Of a stretch of DNA of 64,000 nucleotides, positions 35,382-46,162 are shown piece by piece (the stretch's first letter is position 1; the number at the start of each line of letters is the position of its first letter). The stretch covers positions 5,050,501-5,114,500 of the forward strand of contig NZ_JAOTIK010000001.1 in NCBI RefSeq assembly GCF_030116705.1. Reading direction: 5' to 3'. This stretch comes from Streptomyces sp. ML-6. GTDB lineage: Bacteria > Actinomycetota > Actinomycetes > Streptomycetales > Streptomycetaceae. Both the position numbers and the translations under genes were made by a program. The notes beneath the pieces are model-generated. The model was not told where the DNA came from and did no database searches. It saw only the letters and a list, made by a program, of their open reading frames with translations.

Positions 35382-36818
35382 TCAGGGACGGGTCATGCGC
35401 AGCACGTCCAGGGCCTCGTCGAGCTGTTCCACGGTGAGGTCGCCGCGTTCGACGTAGCCCGAGTCCAGCACCACCTCGCGGATCGTGCGGCGCTCGGCGA
35501 GGGACCGCTTGGCGACCTTCGCCGCCTCCTCGTAACCGATGTACTTGTTCAGCGGGGTGACGACGGACGGGGAGGACTCGGCGTACTCCCTGGCCCGCTC
35601 CACGTGCGCGGTGATCCCGTCGACCGTGCGGTCCGCGAGCAGCCGCGAGACGTTGGCCAGCAGCCGCACCGACTCCAGCAGGTTCTTCGCGATGACCGGG
35701 AGCATCACGTTCAGCTCGAAGTTGCCCGCGGCGCCCGCCACGGCGACCGTCGTGTCGTTCCCGGTGACCTGGGCCGCGACCATCAGCACGGCCTCGGGGA
35801 CGACCGGGTTCACCTTCCCCGGCATGATCGACGAGCCCGGCTGGAGGTCGGGGAGGCTGATCTCGGCCAGGCCGGTGCGCGGCCCCGACGCCATCCAGCG
35901 CAGGTCGTTGGAGATCTTGGTGAGCGAGACGGCGATGGTACGGAGCTGGCCCGAGGTCTCGACGAGGCCGTCCCGCGCGCCCTGCGCCTCGAAGTGGTCG
36001 CGGGCCTCGGTCAGCGGCAGTCCGGTGGCGCGGGCGACCTCGGCGATGACGGCGGCGGAGAAGCCGGGCGGCGTGTTGATGCCGGTGCCCACGGCCGTGC
36101 CGCCCAGCGGCAGCTCGGCGAGGCGGGGGAGGGAAGCGCGCAGCCGTTCGACGCCGTACCGGATCTGCGCCGCGTAGCCGCCGAACTCCTGGCCGAGGGT
36201 GACGGGCGTGGCGTCCATCAGATGGGTGCGCCCCGACTTCACCACCGTCGCGAACTCGTCGGATTTGCGTTCGAGGGAGGACGCCAGGTGATCCAGTGCC
36301 GGGATCAGGTCGCCGGTGACGGCCGCGGTCGCGGCGATGTGGATGGACGAGGGGAAGACGTCGTTGGACGACTGCGAGGCGTTGACGTGGTCGTTGGGGT
36401 GGACCTCGCGGCCCAGCCGCTCGGTGGCGAGGGTGGCCACGACCTCGTTGGTGTTCATGTTGGACGAGGTGCCCGAGCCGGTCTGGAAGACGTCGACCGG
36501 GAAGTGGTCGTCCCACCGCCCCTCGGCGACCTCCCCGGCGGCCTCCCGGATCGCCACGGCGATGTCCGCGTCGAGCACCCCCAGTTCGGCGTTCACCTTC
36601 GCGGCGGCGGCCTTGATCCTGGCCAGGGCCTCGATGTGGGCCCGCTCCAGCCGCTGTCCGGAGACCGGGAAATTCTCCACGGCGCGCTGCGTCTGGGCCC
36701 GCCACCTGGCGTTCGCCGGGACCCTCACCTCGCCCATCGAGTCGTGCTCGACGCGGAATTCCGTGCCGTCCGCGGGGGCCGGGGCGCTGCCCTGTGCGCC
36801 GCCCTGTGCATCGTCCAT
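35382..36818 (-). CDS. fumC: Class II fumarate hydratase
   Basis: 478 residues. Hydrates fumarate to L-malate in the TCA cycle; oxygen-stable, iron-free. The fumarase/aspartase signature [12 protein letters not shown] is intact (near residue 335), as are the substrate regions [31 protein letters not shown] and the second active-site [17 protein letters not shown]. The C-terminal VLRMTRP is that of long actinobacterial forms. The start ATG 36818 follows AGGAGG by nine bases. It is divergent from the SGNH hydrolase gene. A second, unrelated class I fumarase lies about 3.8 kb to the right. Confidence 0.96.
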   Translation of the reverse strand: MDDAQGGAQGSAPAPADGTEFRVEHDSMGEVRVPANARWRAQTQRAVENFPVSGQRLERAHIEALARIKAAAAKVNAELGVLDADIAVAIREAAGEVAEGRWDDHFPVDVFQTGSGTSSNMNTNEVVATLATERLGREVHPNDHVNASQSSNDVFPSSIHIAATAAVTGDLIPALDHLASSLERKSDEFATVVKSGRTHLMDATPVTLGQEFGGYAAQIRYGVERLRASLPRLAELPLGGTAVGTGINTPPGFSAAVIAEVARATGLPLTEARDHFEAQGARDGLVETSGQLRTIAVSLTKISNDLRWMASGPRTGLAEISLPDLQPGSSIMPGKVNPVVPEAVLMVAAQVTGNDTTVAVAGAAGNFELNVMLPVIAKNLLESVRLLANVSRLLADRTVDGITAHVERAREYAESSPSVVTPLNKYIGYEEAAKVAKRSLAERRTIREVVLDSGYVERGDLTVEQLDEALDVLRMTRP

Positions 36819-36923
36819 GGGGTTCAACCTCCTGAAAAAGTTGAGCACTTGTCCTGTTGTTTCTATTCCCAAGATGGCTACCGACCAGTAAATACCGGGG
36901 GTAACCACAACTCGGGAGGCGCA

Positions 36924-38453
36924 ATGAGGCGCACGAGGCACAGGCTTCGTCGTACGGTCGCGGCCGCCGCGGCCATGGCGGCGGCGCTCGGCGGCGCGGT
37001 CGCCGCCGCAGGACCGTCAGGCGCGGCGGAACGGCCCACCACCACCCCTATCGCATCCACCCCCCTGTCGCCCGAACTGGAGGCCATCCGCGCCGCGGAG
37101 GCCACCCGGCTGTACGGCGACCCGGCCGAACGCCCGCTCGCCGAGCGCAAGACGGGCCTGATCTCGCTCGGCGACAGCGAGATATCCGGCGAGGGCGTCG
37201 GCACGTACGAGTCCGGCACCAACGGCCCCGACAACTGGTGCCACCGCTCGCCCGACTCCGCGATCCACCGCACCGGCATCCCGGCGGACGTCACGTACAA
37301 CGTCTCCTGCTCCGGCGCGTACACCGGCAACATCGTGATCGGCGGCTCGAAGCAGTACGCCGACGAGCTGGTGCAGAGCGACAACCTCGCCATCAAGGCG
37401 CGCAACACCCGCATCAAGATGATCGTGCTGGTGGCGGGTGCCAACGACGACCTCCAGTTCGGTCCGGTCATGACGGACTGCGTCACGCGCTGGGTGTTCT
37501 CCCAGGGCACCTGCCAGCCCAAGTACGAGGGCGGCTGGCAGGCGCGCGTCGACGGACTCGTCCCCAAGGTCGAGAGGACGGTGCGCGACCTGCGGACCGT
37601 CATGTCGGGGGCCGGCTACGCCGACGGCGACTACAAGCTCGTCGTCATGGGCTACCCGAGCCCCATCGGCCCGGACTTCTACGACAACCCGGACTTCCCC
37701 GGAAAGCTTCCCGGTGGCTGCGCCGGCTACGACTCCGACGCCGCCTGGGGCCGCAACGTCGCCGTGCCCGCCTTCGAGCGCGGCATGCGCAAGGTCGCCG
37801 CGGACACCGGAGCCGTCTACCTCGACAACTCCCGGCTCTTCCACGGCCACGAGGTCTGCAGCGAGTCCACCTGGGCCCGCGGCCTCTACATCGACCTCGG
37901 GCACTTCCCGCCGGACTCCAACTCGCTGCGGCAGTCCTTCCACCCCAACGCGGCCGGCCACGGCGCCTTCGCGTCCTGCCTGACCCAGCTCTACCAGTCG
38001 AACCTGCGCGAGGCGAGCTGCGCCGACCCGGCGAGCACCGGAAAGCCGGTCCTGCGGGCCGGGGCGTGGGACGACCTCTTCGAGCCCCTGAGGAACGAGG
38101 CCACGGGCACCTGCGTGGACGCCCCCGGCTCGGTGACCCGCAACGCCACGAAGATCGGCGGCTGGGACTGCCACGGCGGCCGCAACCAGGACTGGTGGTA
38201 CGACTCCGGCACCAAGACCCTCCGCACGGCACTGAGCCACGACCGCTGCCTCGACGTGCCGGGCGCCGACTACGAGGCGGGCGTCACGGCCATCCTGTAC
38301 AACTGCTCGGGCGCGGCCAACCAGCAGTTCGTGCGGCAGTCGGGCACCCTGCGCCCGGCGGCCTCGACCGGGCTGTGCCTGACGCTGGCGGGGGCGAAGG
38401 AACCGCTGAAGCTGCAGAACTGCGACGGCAGCGCGCAGCAGCGGTTCGCGTGA
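36924..38453 (+). CDS. Secreted SGNH-fold hydrolase fused to a ricin-type lectin domain
   Basis: 509 residues, secreted: a twin-arginine-like basic start and hydrophobic region ([34 protein letters not shown]). Residues about 75-370 are an SGNH hydrolase: [11 protein letters not shown] with nucleophile Ser85, [11 protein letters not shown], an Asn block in [12 protein letters not shown], and SFHPNAAGH with the catalytic His. The C-terminal 120 residues are a ricin-type beta-trefoil lectin fold ([49 protein letters not shown]). It is likely an extracellular esterase or lipase targeted to a sugar polymer. The start ATG 36924 has CGGGAGG in front. A repeat and hairpin follow the stop. Confidence 0.92.
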   Translation: MRRTRHRLRRTVAAAAAMAAALGGAVAAAGPSGAAERPTTTPIASTPLSPELEAIRAAEATRLYGDPAERPLAERKTGLISLGDSEISGEGVGTYESGTNGPDNWCHRSPDSAIHRTGIPADVTYNVSCSGAYTGNIVIGGSKQYADELVQSDNLAIKARNTRIKMIVLVAGANDDLQFGPVMTDCVTRWVFSQGTCQPKYEGGWQARVDGLVPKVERTVRDLRTVMSGAGYADGDYKLVVMGYPSPIGPDFYDNPDFPGKLPGGCAGYDSDAAWGRNVAVPAFERGMRKVAADTGAVYLDNSRLFHGHEVCSESTWARGLYIDLGHFPPDSNSLRQSFHPNAAGHGAFASCLTQLYQSNLREASCADPASTGKPVLRAGAWDDLFEPLRNEATGTCVDAPGSVTRNATKIGGWDCHGGRNQDWWYDSGTKTLRTALSHDRCLDVPGADYEAGVTAILYNCSGAANQQFVRQSGTLRPAASTGLCLTLAGAKEPLKLQNCDGSAQQRFA

Positions 38454-38455
38454 CC

Positions 38456-38534
38456 GGCGACCGGTCCGGCCGATGAACGACCCGGGGGGCGGAACGGCGA
38501 CCGGTCCGGCCGATGAACGCGCCGGGGGCGGAAC
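38456..38534 (+). repeat. 40-bp direct tandem repeat after the SGNH-lectin gene
   Basis: Two nearly identical units of 40 and 39 bp (38456-38495 and 38496-38534), beginning ggcgaccggtccggccgatg. The second unit runs straight into the downstream hairpin, giving a duplicated pre-terminator sequence. Confidence 0.85.
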
Positions 38535-38558
38535 GGCAGCAGCCGTCCCGCCCCCGGC
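38521..38558. terminator. Terminator between the SGNH-lectin gene and M18 aminopeptidase
   Basis: Arms gccgggggcggaacggc (38521-38537) and gccgtcccgcccccggc (38542-38558) pair over 17 bp with one mismatch, loop of four. Separates convergent genes. Confidence 0.7.
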
Positions 38559-38604
38559 GGTGTCCGGGGCGCCCCTACGGTCCCCGGGGCGCCCCGACGG
38601 GCTC

Positions 38605-39906
38605 TCAGCCGGACATCATGAACGCGCCCAGCGCGGCGCCCAGATGACCGGGGTCGGCCGCCCCGCACAGCTCGCGCGCCGAGTGCATGGACAGCCCCGG
38701 CACCCCCACGTCGACCGTCGCCACGCCCAGCCGGGCCGCGGTGAGCGGACCGATCGACGTGCCGCACGGCATCGCGTTGTTGGAGACGAACGGCTGCCAC
38801 GGCACGCCCGCCCGCTCGCACGCCGACGCGAACACCGCGACACCGGTGCTGTCGGTGGCGTACCGCTGGTTGACGTTGACCTTGACGGCGGGGCCGCCGT
38901 TCGGCAGCGGACGGTGGTCCGGGTCGTGCCGCTCCGCGTAGTTGGGGTGCACCGCGTGGGCCATGTCGGCGGAGACGCAGAAGGCCCCGGACAGGGCGCG
39001 CGACCAGTCCTCCGCACCGCCGCCGCGCGCCAGGACCGAGCGGTTGAGCACCCGCTCCAGCAGCGGGCTCTGCGCACCGGTCTCCGACCCGCTGCCGACC
39101 TCCTCGTGGTCGAAGGCGGCCAGGACGGGCACGTACGCGGGTTCCTCGGCCGCGGTCGAGGCGGCCACCAGGGCGGTGGCGCCCGCGTGCACGGACACCA
39201 GGTTGTCCAGCCGCGACGACACCACGAACTCCCGGTCCGCGCCCAGGTATCCGGGCGGCTGGACGTCGTGGAGCATCAGGTCCCAGCCGATCACCCGCTC
39301 CGGCTCGACCTCGGCCGCCGCCGCGACCCGGCGCAGCAGGGCGCCCTCCGCGCGCTCCCCGAGCGCCCACACCGGGGCCAGGTGGCGCTGCCGGTCGAGC
39401 GCGAGCCCCTCGTTGACCGTGCGGTCCAGGTGGATCGCCAGCTGGGGCACCCGCAGCAGCGGTTCGTCGATCTGCACCAGCCGGGAATCGGCCGTGCCGG
39501 CGGGGCCGCGCAGCGCGAGCCGCCCGGAGATGCCCAGGTCGCGGTCCAGCCAGGTGTTCAGCGGAACGCCGCCGTAGATCTCCACGCCGATCTGCCGCCA
39601 TCCGGCGGTGGAGGTGTCGGGGGAGGGCTTGACCCGCAGGTTCGGGGAGTCGGTGTGGGTGCCGACGATCCGGAAGGGGGTGTGGGCCGGGGCGCCCTCG
39701 GGGACGTACCAGGCGATCAGCGCACCGCCGAGGGCGACGAAACTGCCGCCCGTCGTTCCCGTCCAGTCGTCCGTGCCGCGCAACTCGCGGAAACCGGCCT
39801 TCTCCAGGCGCTGGGCGACACTCGCCACCACGTGGTACGGGGAAGGACTGGCGCTGATGAAGGACAGCAGGTCATCGGCGTGGCTGAGGTGGGGAAGCGG
39901 CGTCAT
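38605..39906 (-). CDS. M18-family aminopeptidase
   Basis: 433 residues, as in other M18 enzymes. Cytosolic metallo-aminopeptidase that removes N-terminal (often acidic) residues. Metal-binding motifs are present: TPFRIVGTHTDSPNLRVKP, SRLDNLVSVHAGATAL, AFDHEEVGSGSETGAQSPLLERVL, CVSADMAHAVHPNYAERHDP and the final His in VGVPGLSMHSARE. The start ATG 39906 was preferred; the frame runs further upstream but composition changes. It is not in an obvious operon. A 470-bp non-coding gap with short repeats precedes it. Confidence 0.93.
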   Translation of the reverse strand: MTPLPHLSHADDLLSFISASPSPYHVVASVAQRLEKAGFRELRGTDDWTGTTGGSFVALGGALIAWYVPEGAPAHTPFRIVGTHTDSPNLRVKPSPDTSTAGWRQIGVEIYGGVPLNTWLDRDLGISGRLALRGPAGTADSRLVQIDEPLLRVPQLAIHLDRTVNEGLALDRQRHLAPVWALGERAEGALLRRVAAAAEVEPERVIGWDLMLHDVQPPGYLGADREFVVSSRLDNLVSVHAGATALVAASTAAEEPAYVPVLAAFDHEEVGSGSETGAQSPLLERVLNRSVLARGGGAEDWSRALSGAFCVSADMAHAVHPNYAERHDPDHRPLPNGGPAVKVNVNQRYATDSTGVAVFASACERAGVPWQPFVSNNAMPCGTSIGPLTAARLGVATVDVGVPGLSMHSARELCGAADPGHLGAALGAFMMSG

Positions 39907-40376
39907 TCGGCGTCCGCCTTTCCGGTGATTCGACGGTGAGGGTGGAGGGACCCGCAGCGGGCGGCCCGGCCCGTTGCGGTGCATGCGGTGCGGTGCGGTG
40001 TCCGGCCGGGTCGGCGGAGTACTGCAGGAACGTTTGACAACTCACCGCAGCGGCCGGGGGAGACGCAAGTCCGGTCCGCCGCCCGCTGCGTGAAAGCGGC
40101 GGTGCCGGACCGCGGACCGGGCACGACCGCACCCGGCCCGGACCCGGGGCGACGAGGGCCGGGGCGACGGGCACCGTGCGGGCGCGTCCTGTGCGGAAGG
40201 GCCCGTGCGGAAGGACCCGTGCGGAAGGGGTCCGGAGCCGTGCGGGCGGGCTCCGGGGGCGGTCGGGCGGGCCCCGGAGCCGGGGAGCTCAAGATTGGCT
40301 TGATTTCGTCGGGTACGACGGTTCACCGGCCCTGTCCGTCACGCTCGGCGACGGACCGCTCCGACGCGTCCGGTGC
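39907..40376. other. Intergenic region with 14-bp tandem repeats
   Basis: 470 bp without a gene. At 40191-40230 a 14-bp unit (gtgcggaagg plus ccc) occurs three times in tandem. The rest is CCGG-rich. A promoter for the small rightward reading frame probably lies at the right end (about 40290-40340, where the sequence is less GC-rich). Confidence 0.45.
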
Positions 40377-40553
40377 ATGACGAACACGGCGGGGCGCGCG
40401 GCGTCGAGCGCGGCCGAGTCGATCGCCTGTCGGCCCGGCATGAGCCGCCGCGGCGTCGCCGAGCACGTGCGGAAGGTCTCCGAGCGACTGGACAGCAGCA
40501 GCCGGGCCCAACTCGGCTACCTGGTCGCGACGTCGGGCCTGCTGGAGGAGTGA
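40377..40553 (+). CDS. Small LuxR-type HTH C-terminal remnant, 58 aa
   Basis: A 58-residue frame that begins MTNTAGRAASSAAES and ends RRGVAEHVRKVSERLDSSSRAQLGYLVATSGLLEE. That end matches the last half of a LuxR/GerE helix-turn-helix (recognition helix plus the SSRAQL dimer helix), but the first helix of the domain, the usual N-terminal sensor and the signature GLSnreIA are missing. It may be a relic of a larger regulator, or a very small autonomous protein that retains part of the DNA-binding fold. It stands upstream of and convergent with the class I fumarase gene, followed by a hairpin. Confidence 0.45.
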   Translation: MTNTAGRAASSAAESIACRPGMSRRGVAEHVRKVSERLDSSSRAQLGYLVATSGLLEE

Positions 40554-40591
40554 GCCCCGGGGAGGGGAAACGAGGGCGGCGGGGAACGGCG

Positions 40592-40635
40592 CGCGGGGGC
40601 GTACCGGGCGGTCGTGCCGCCGGTACGCCCCCGCG
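40592..40635. terminator. Terminator between the LuxR remnant and the class I fumarase gene
   Basis: A 16-bp perfect stem (40592-40607 with 40620-40635, cgcgggggcgtaccgg) around a 12-nt loop, placed between convergent reading frames. Confidence 0.75.
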
Positions 40636-40654
40636 GGCGTGTCGTGCCGGTGCC

Positions 40655-42322
<1,668 letters not shown>

Positions 42323-42634
42323 TACGGCCATTCCTCACTCGGCAGACGGCGGCTGACCTCCCTCGGGCAGCGCATCCACCAGGGTAGAACGCCGCACGGG
42401 CGCCGAAGCTGTGAGGTAAGGCTCAGTTCCGCCCTTCCGGGGCGGGGCCGTGGTAAGGCGGGGCGGTGCGGCTGGGTGGCGGGCGAGAGGTGGCCGGGGT
42501 GGCGGGCGAGGGGCGCCGGATGCGGCGGGAGTGTGTGAGGGGAGGCGGGCCGGGGTGCGGCGGGTGTGCTCGGGGCGACACGACAGGGTCCGCGGGGGTA
42601 GTCGCGATCTATCGCGTTTCGGTACCCTGGGCCG

Positions 42635-43294
42635 GTGGACCTCGAAAAGCAGCCTCAGCAGCCCGTAGCCCCCGCGGAGCCGGCCGGTATCCGCGCCTCC
42701 GACGCGGACCGGGACCGGATCGCGGACATCCTGCGGGAAGCCATGGCCGAGGGCCGGCTCACCGCCGAGGAACACGCCGAGCGGGTCGACGCGGTCTACC
42801 GCGCCAAGACCGTCGGTGAGCTCGAACCGCTGGTACGGGATCTGCCCGCCGCCTCGACCGCCGCCCGCCCGGCGGCCGCCGGCGCCCCCGTCCACGACGG
42901 CCCCGCGGGCCCGGCCGAGAACATGGTGGCGATCTTCAGCGGGTCCACCCGCAAGGGCCGTTGGCGGGTCGGCAGCCGTACGAACGCCTTTGCGCTCTTC
43001 GGCAGTGTGGAGATCGATCTGACCGAGGCTCTTTTCGGCCAGAGACTCACGGTCATCAACGCCACTTCCATCTTCGGGAGTGTCGATATCAGGGTTCCCG
43101 AGAACATCTCGCTGCGCGGCAGCGGCACGGGTGTCTTCGGTAATTTCGAAGTCACCACGCTGGAATCCGCGGATCCGGAAGCGCCGGTGGTCGTCGTCAA
43201 CGGCTATTCGGTGTTCGGCAGTGTCGAGGCGAGGCCCAGGCGCGGAAAGTTCATCGCGGACCTTCACGACCGGCTGCGCAAGCATTTCGGCTGA
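42635..43294 (+). CDS. DUF1707 protein with LiaF-type C-terminal domain
   Basis: 219 residues from GTG 42635. A short N-terminal DUF1707 unit (IRASDADRDRIADILREAMAEGRLTAEEHAERVDAVYRAKTVGELEPLVRDLP, about 20-72) is followed by an Ala/Pro linker and a C-terminal beta-stack ISFG-type repeat domain: VAIFSGSTRKGRWRVGSRTNAFALFGSVEIDLTEALFG, VINATSIFGSVDIRVPENISLRG, NGYSVFGSVEARPRRG. This resembles the LiaF C-terminal domain. It lacks membrane helices, so it would be a cytoplasmic member. Function unknown; family members modulate envelope-stress signalling. Confidence 0.82.
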   Translation: MDLEKQPQQPVAPAEPAGIRASDADRDRIADILREAMAEGRLTAEEHAERVDAVYRAKTVGELEPLVRDLPAASTAARPAAAGAPVHDGPAGPAENMVAIFSGSTRKGRWRVGSRTNAFALFGSVEIDLTEALFGQRLTVINATSIFGSVDIRVPENISLRGSGTGVFGNFEVTTLESADPEAPVVVVNGYSVFGSVEARPRRGKFIADLHDRLRKHFG

Positions 43295-43664
43295 CGGGGC
43301 GTCCCACCAGCCAGTACGTCTCCAGGGGCGGCGGGGTTCGCCGTACCCGGATTCCGGCCGACCCGCCCGTGCCGAACCTTTCGGCCCTTGTCGCACTTCT
43401 CCCGGGTGATCCGAAGTCATCCGAAGCCGTCCGGACTGTTCCGGACTTCTCCGAAACACTCCCGGCGCTTCCGGTTCGCTCCCCGTTCCCCCGGTTTTCC
43501 GGAACGCAATCGAACTGCTTCGAACTCCTTCGAGAACAAGCCAAAATGTCGCCCGGACGTGATTTGGTGCACCCGGAGGAAGAGCCACTCAGTGCATAGG
43601 CGCGCGCACAGCGGGTAGGGGAAGCTGCATCGTCTCCCGCTCGCGAAGTCGTCAGGAGTAGACC
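43295..43664. other. Intergenic region upstream of the WhiB-family gene
   Basis: 370 bp with no gene. 43430-43560 is rich in short ccgaa/ttcgaa words but shows no long repeat. A less GC-rich stretch about 43510-43560 (tgcttcgaactccttcgag) is a plausible promoter zone for the WhiB gene, whose ribosome site AGGAG is at 43654. Confidence 0.35.
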
Positions 43665-44048
43665 GTGCTGCAACTGCCGCATCAGCCCCTGCAGGTCGCC
43701 GCCGTCCCTCCCCAGCGCACCCCCGCGCGGGAGGACCAGGCCGGCCCCTGGCATTCGGAGGCGGTGTGCCGCCGGGACGAGGCCGGGCTGTTCTTCGCCC
43801 CGTCGAAGGAGCCGACTGCTGCCAGACTCGCGCGCGAGGAGTCGGCGAAGCGGCTCTGTGCGCGCTGCCCCGTGATGATCGAGTGCCAGGAGCACGCGCT
43901 CATACAGCCGGAGCCGTACGGGGTGTGGGGCGGGCTCACCGCCGCCGAGCGCCGGGTGGTGCTCGCCCGCCGCAGACGGCGTGAGATGGAGCTCAAGGCC
44001 TCGTCCGCGTCCTCCGCCGCGGCGGACCGCATCGCCGCGGCGGGCTGA
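43665..44048 (+). CDS. WhiB-family iron-sulfur regulator
   Basis: 127 residues, GTG start with AGGAG. The four cluster cysteines are all present in the invariant order (C35, C65, C68, C74: WHSEAVCRRDEAGLFFAPS and RLCARCPVMIECQEHAL). The family beta-turn GVWGG follows (near residue 88), and then the basic DNA-contact tail (RRVVLARRRRREMELK). WhiB-like proteins bind a [4Fe-4S] cluster and the primary sigma factor to sense oxygen or nitric oxide and adjust development or redox genes. The position next to glpX matches a conserved Streptomyces WhiB-like (WblI-type) locus as I remember it. It is terminated by a 17-bp hairpin. Confidence 0.93.
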   Translation: MLQLPHQPLQVAAVPPQRTPAREDQAGPWHSEAVCRRDEAGLFFAPSKEPTAARLAREESAKRLCARCPVMIECQEHALIQPEPYGVWGGLTAAERRVVLARRRRREMELKASSASSAAADRIAAAG

Positions 44049-44144
44049 CCGGACCGAGCGGATCGGGCCGGACCGCGCGTACCGGCCGGATCGGGCCGGA
44101 TGACGAGGGCTGACGGACCGGGCCGGACCACGCGGGCCGGATGA

Positions 44145-44187
44145 CGCGAAGAGGCGCCCCCACCGCACAGGGGGGCGCCTCTTCGCG
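44145..44187 (+). terminator. Terminator after the WhiB gene
   Basis: A 17-bp perfect stem (44145-44161 with 44171-44187; outer part cgcgaagaggcgccccc) with a nine-base loop, followed by tttcttcc. Degenerate atcgggccgga units lie between the WhiB stop and this hairpin (44050-44140). Confidence 0.75.
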
Positions 44188-44320
44188 TTTCTTCCGCCGT
44201 GGCCCGTGGGGCTCCCGTGACCCCTGAGGGGCCCGGGCCTCGCGGTCCCGCGGCTCCGGGGCCCTGGGGCTCCATGACCCCGTGGCTTCGGAGTCGGCCT
44301 CGGCCTCGGCGTGGTGGTGG

Positions 44321-45352
44321 CTACTTCGCGCGGTCGAAGTCGATCGCGCTGTAGGCGCGCAGCTTCGACAGCCGGTGCGTGGAGTCGATCTTCCGGATGG
44401 TGCCGGACTTGGACCGCATGACGATCGACTCGGTGGTCGCCGTCTCCGCGCGGTACCGCACGCCGCGCATCAGCTCGCCGTCCGTGATGCCGGTCGCGAC
44501 GAAGAACACGTTGTCGCCGCTGACCAGGTCGTCGGTGGACAGCACCCGGTCCAGGTCGTGCCCGGCGTCCAGGGCGCGCTGCCGCTCGGCCTCGTCCTTG
44601 GGCCAGAGCTTGCCCTGGATGACGCCGCCGAGGCACTTTATGGCGCAGGCCGAGATGATGCCCTCGGGGGTGCCGCCGACGCCCATCAGCAGGTCGACGC
44701 CGGTTCCCTCGCGGGCGGCCATGATGGAACCCGCGACATCGCCGTCGGAGATGAACTTGATCCGGGCGCCGGTCTCCCGGATCTCCTTGACGATGCCCTC
44801 GTGGCGGGGGCGGTCGAGCACGACGACGGTGACGTCCTCGGGCGTGGAGTTCTTCGCCTTCGCGACACGGCGGATGTTCACCGATACGGGTGCGTTGATG
44901 TCGACGAAGTCGGCGGCCTCGGGGCCGGTGACCAACTTGTCCATGTAGAAGACGGCGGACGGGTCGAACATGGCGCCGCGGTCGGCGGCGGCCAGTACGG
45001 CGATGGCGTTCGGCATGCCCTTGGCGTTCAGGGTGGTGCCGTCGATCGGGTCCACGGCGATGTCGACCTCGGGGCCGGTGCCGTCGCCGACGCGCTCGCC
45101 GTTGAACAGCATGGGCGCCTCGTCCTTCTCGCCCTCCCCGATGACGACGACGCCGTTCATCGAGACGGTGGAGACGAGGGTCCGCATGGCCTTCACTGCG
45201 GCGCCGTCGGCGCCGATCTTGTCGCCGCGGCCCACCCAGCGCCCGGCTGCCATGGCGGCGGCCTCGGTGACCCGGACCAGCTCCAGGGCGAGGTTGCGGT
45301 CGGGGGCCTCCGGGGAGACCTCCAGCTGGGACGGCAGATGATGCTCGGACAT
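44321..45352 (-). CDS. glpX: Class II fructose-1,6-bisphosphatase
   Basis: 343 residues. Removes the 1-phosphate from fructose 1,6-bisphosphate in gluconeogenesis. Metal-site and substrate motifs of GlpX are evident: [47 protein letters not shown], the [18 protein letters not shown] loop and [20 protein letters not shown] with [14 protein letters not shown]. Actinobacteria generally rely on this class rather than class I. Start ATG 45352 behind the expected GC-rich leader; divergent from the DUF4245 gene. Together with two fumarases and the aminopeptidase this marks a central-metabolism segment. Confidence 0.96.
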   Translation of the reverse strand: MSEHHLPSQLEVSPEAPDRNLALELVRVTEAAAMAAGRWVGRGDKIGADGAAVKAMRTLVSTVSMNGVVVIGEGEKDEAPMLFNGERVGDGTGPEVDIAVDPIDGTTLNAKGMPNAIAVLAAADRGAMFDPSAVFYMDKLVTGPEAADFVDINAPVSVNIRRVAKAKNSTPEDVTVVVLDRPRHEGIVKEIRETGARIKFISDGDVAGSIMAAREGTGVDLLMGVGGTPEGIISACAIKCLGGVIQGKLWPKDEAERQRALDAGHDLDRVLSTDDLVSGDNVFFVATGITDGELMRGVRYRAETATTESIVMRSKSGTIRKIDSTHRLSKLRAYSAIDFDRAK

Positions 45353-45495
45353 CGGAGCGCACCTTTCTGTACGACGACGACCGGAAGAGGGTGCTGTGAC
45401 TCTATCGTCAGGTCGACAAAATGAGCAGACCGGGTCACTTATGAGCGGGCTGCCCCCGGGCTCGGGCCCGCCGGGCCTGATGCGACGATGGACCC

Positions 45496-46014
45496 GTGGC
45501 TAGCAAGCGAGGCAAGCAGACGGTGCGGGACATGTTCCTGTCGATGGCGGTCATCTCCGCCGTCGCGGGGAGTGCTTACATCTTCATTCCGCACGACGAG
45601 AACGCCAACCCGGTCAAGGCGATCGACTACCGGGTGGAGCTTCTGACGGCGCGCCGCGCCGCGCCGTACCCCGTGGTGGCCCCGGACGGACTGGCCGGGG
45701 ACTGGAAGCCCACCTCGGTGAGCTACAGCCGCGAGGAGGGCGACAGCTGGCACCTGGGCTTCCTCGACCCGGACGGCAAGTACGTCGCGGTGGAGCAGTC
45801 CACCTCCCCGGCGAAGAAGTACGTCACCGAGGTCAGCCAGGACGCCCGGGACACCGGCCGTACGCGACAGGTCGCGGGCGAGGACTGGCAGCACTGGAAG
45901 GGCGACAAGTACGACGCCCTCGTGCGCCTCGACAAGGGCTCGACCACGGTCGTCACGGGCTCCGCCTCGACGGAGCGGCTGGCGGAGATGGCCGCGGCGC
46001 TCAAGGAGTCCTGA
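45496..46014 (+). CDS. DUF4245 domain protein
   Basis: 172 residues from GTG 45496. An N-terminal membrane anchor ([22 protein letters not shown], residues about 10-32) precedes an extracytoplasmic domain with the DUF4245 pattern [24 protein letters not shown]...[33 protein letters not shown] and [22 protein letters not shown]. The family is widespread in actinobacteria next to glpX; no activity known. A pair of 19-bp direct repeats (cgcgcagaggtgtgacgtg and cgcgcagacgtgtgacgtg at 46050-46068 and 46072-46090) and a very strong hairpin follow. Confidence 0.85.
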   Translation: MASKRGKQTVRDMFLSMAVISAVAGSAYIFIPHDENANPVKAIDYRVELLTARRAAPYPVVAPDGLAGDWKPTSVSYSREEGDSWHLGFLDPDGKYVAVEQSTSPAKKYVTEVSQDARDTGRTRQVAGEDWQHWKGDKYDALVRLDKGSTTVVTGSASTERLAEMAAALKES

Positions 46015-46049
46015 CCCGGGCGGGTGCGCGGGGTGTCCCGCGTACGGAC

Positions 46050-46090
46050 GCGCGCAGAGGTGTGACGTGCGCGCGCAGACGTGTGACGTG
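46050..46090 (+). repeat. Two 19-bp direct repeats
   Basis: cgcgcagaggtgtgacgtg at 46050-46068 and cgcgcagacgtgtgacgtg at 46072-46090, one mismatch, three bases apart, just before the strong hairpin. Possibly a binding site for a regulator, or slippage. Confidence 0.75.
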
Positions 46091-46091
46091 T

Positions 46092-46148
46092 ACGGGGAAG
46101 GCCCCGGAATCCATGGAGGGGGCTCCTGGATTCCGGGGCCTTCCCCGT
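46092..46148. terminator. Very strong 22-bp hairpin terminator
   Basis: The arms 46092-46113 and 46127-46148 are perfect complements over 22 bp (outer acggggaaggccccgg), with a 13-nt loop. It lies between the convergent DUF4245 and nitroreductase genes and should stop both directions. Confidence 0.85.
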
Positions 46149-46162
46149 GTGCGCGGCGACGG

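Noticed and set aside
34455..36923. Long rightward open frame running from 34455 into the SGNH-lectin gene
   Set aside because: Up to 36923 it lies opposite the DUF402 and fumC genes and is their antisense shadow; only 36924-38453 shows signal peptide and domains.
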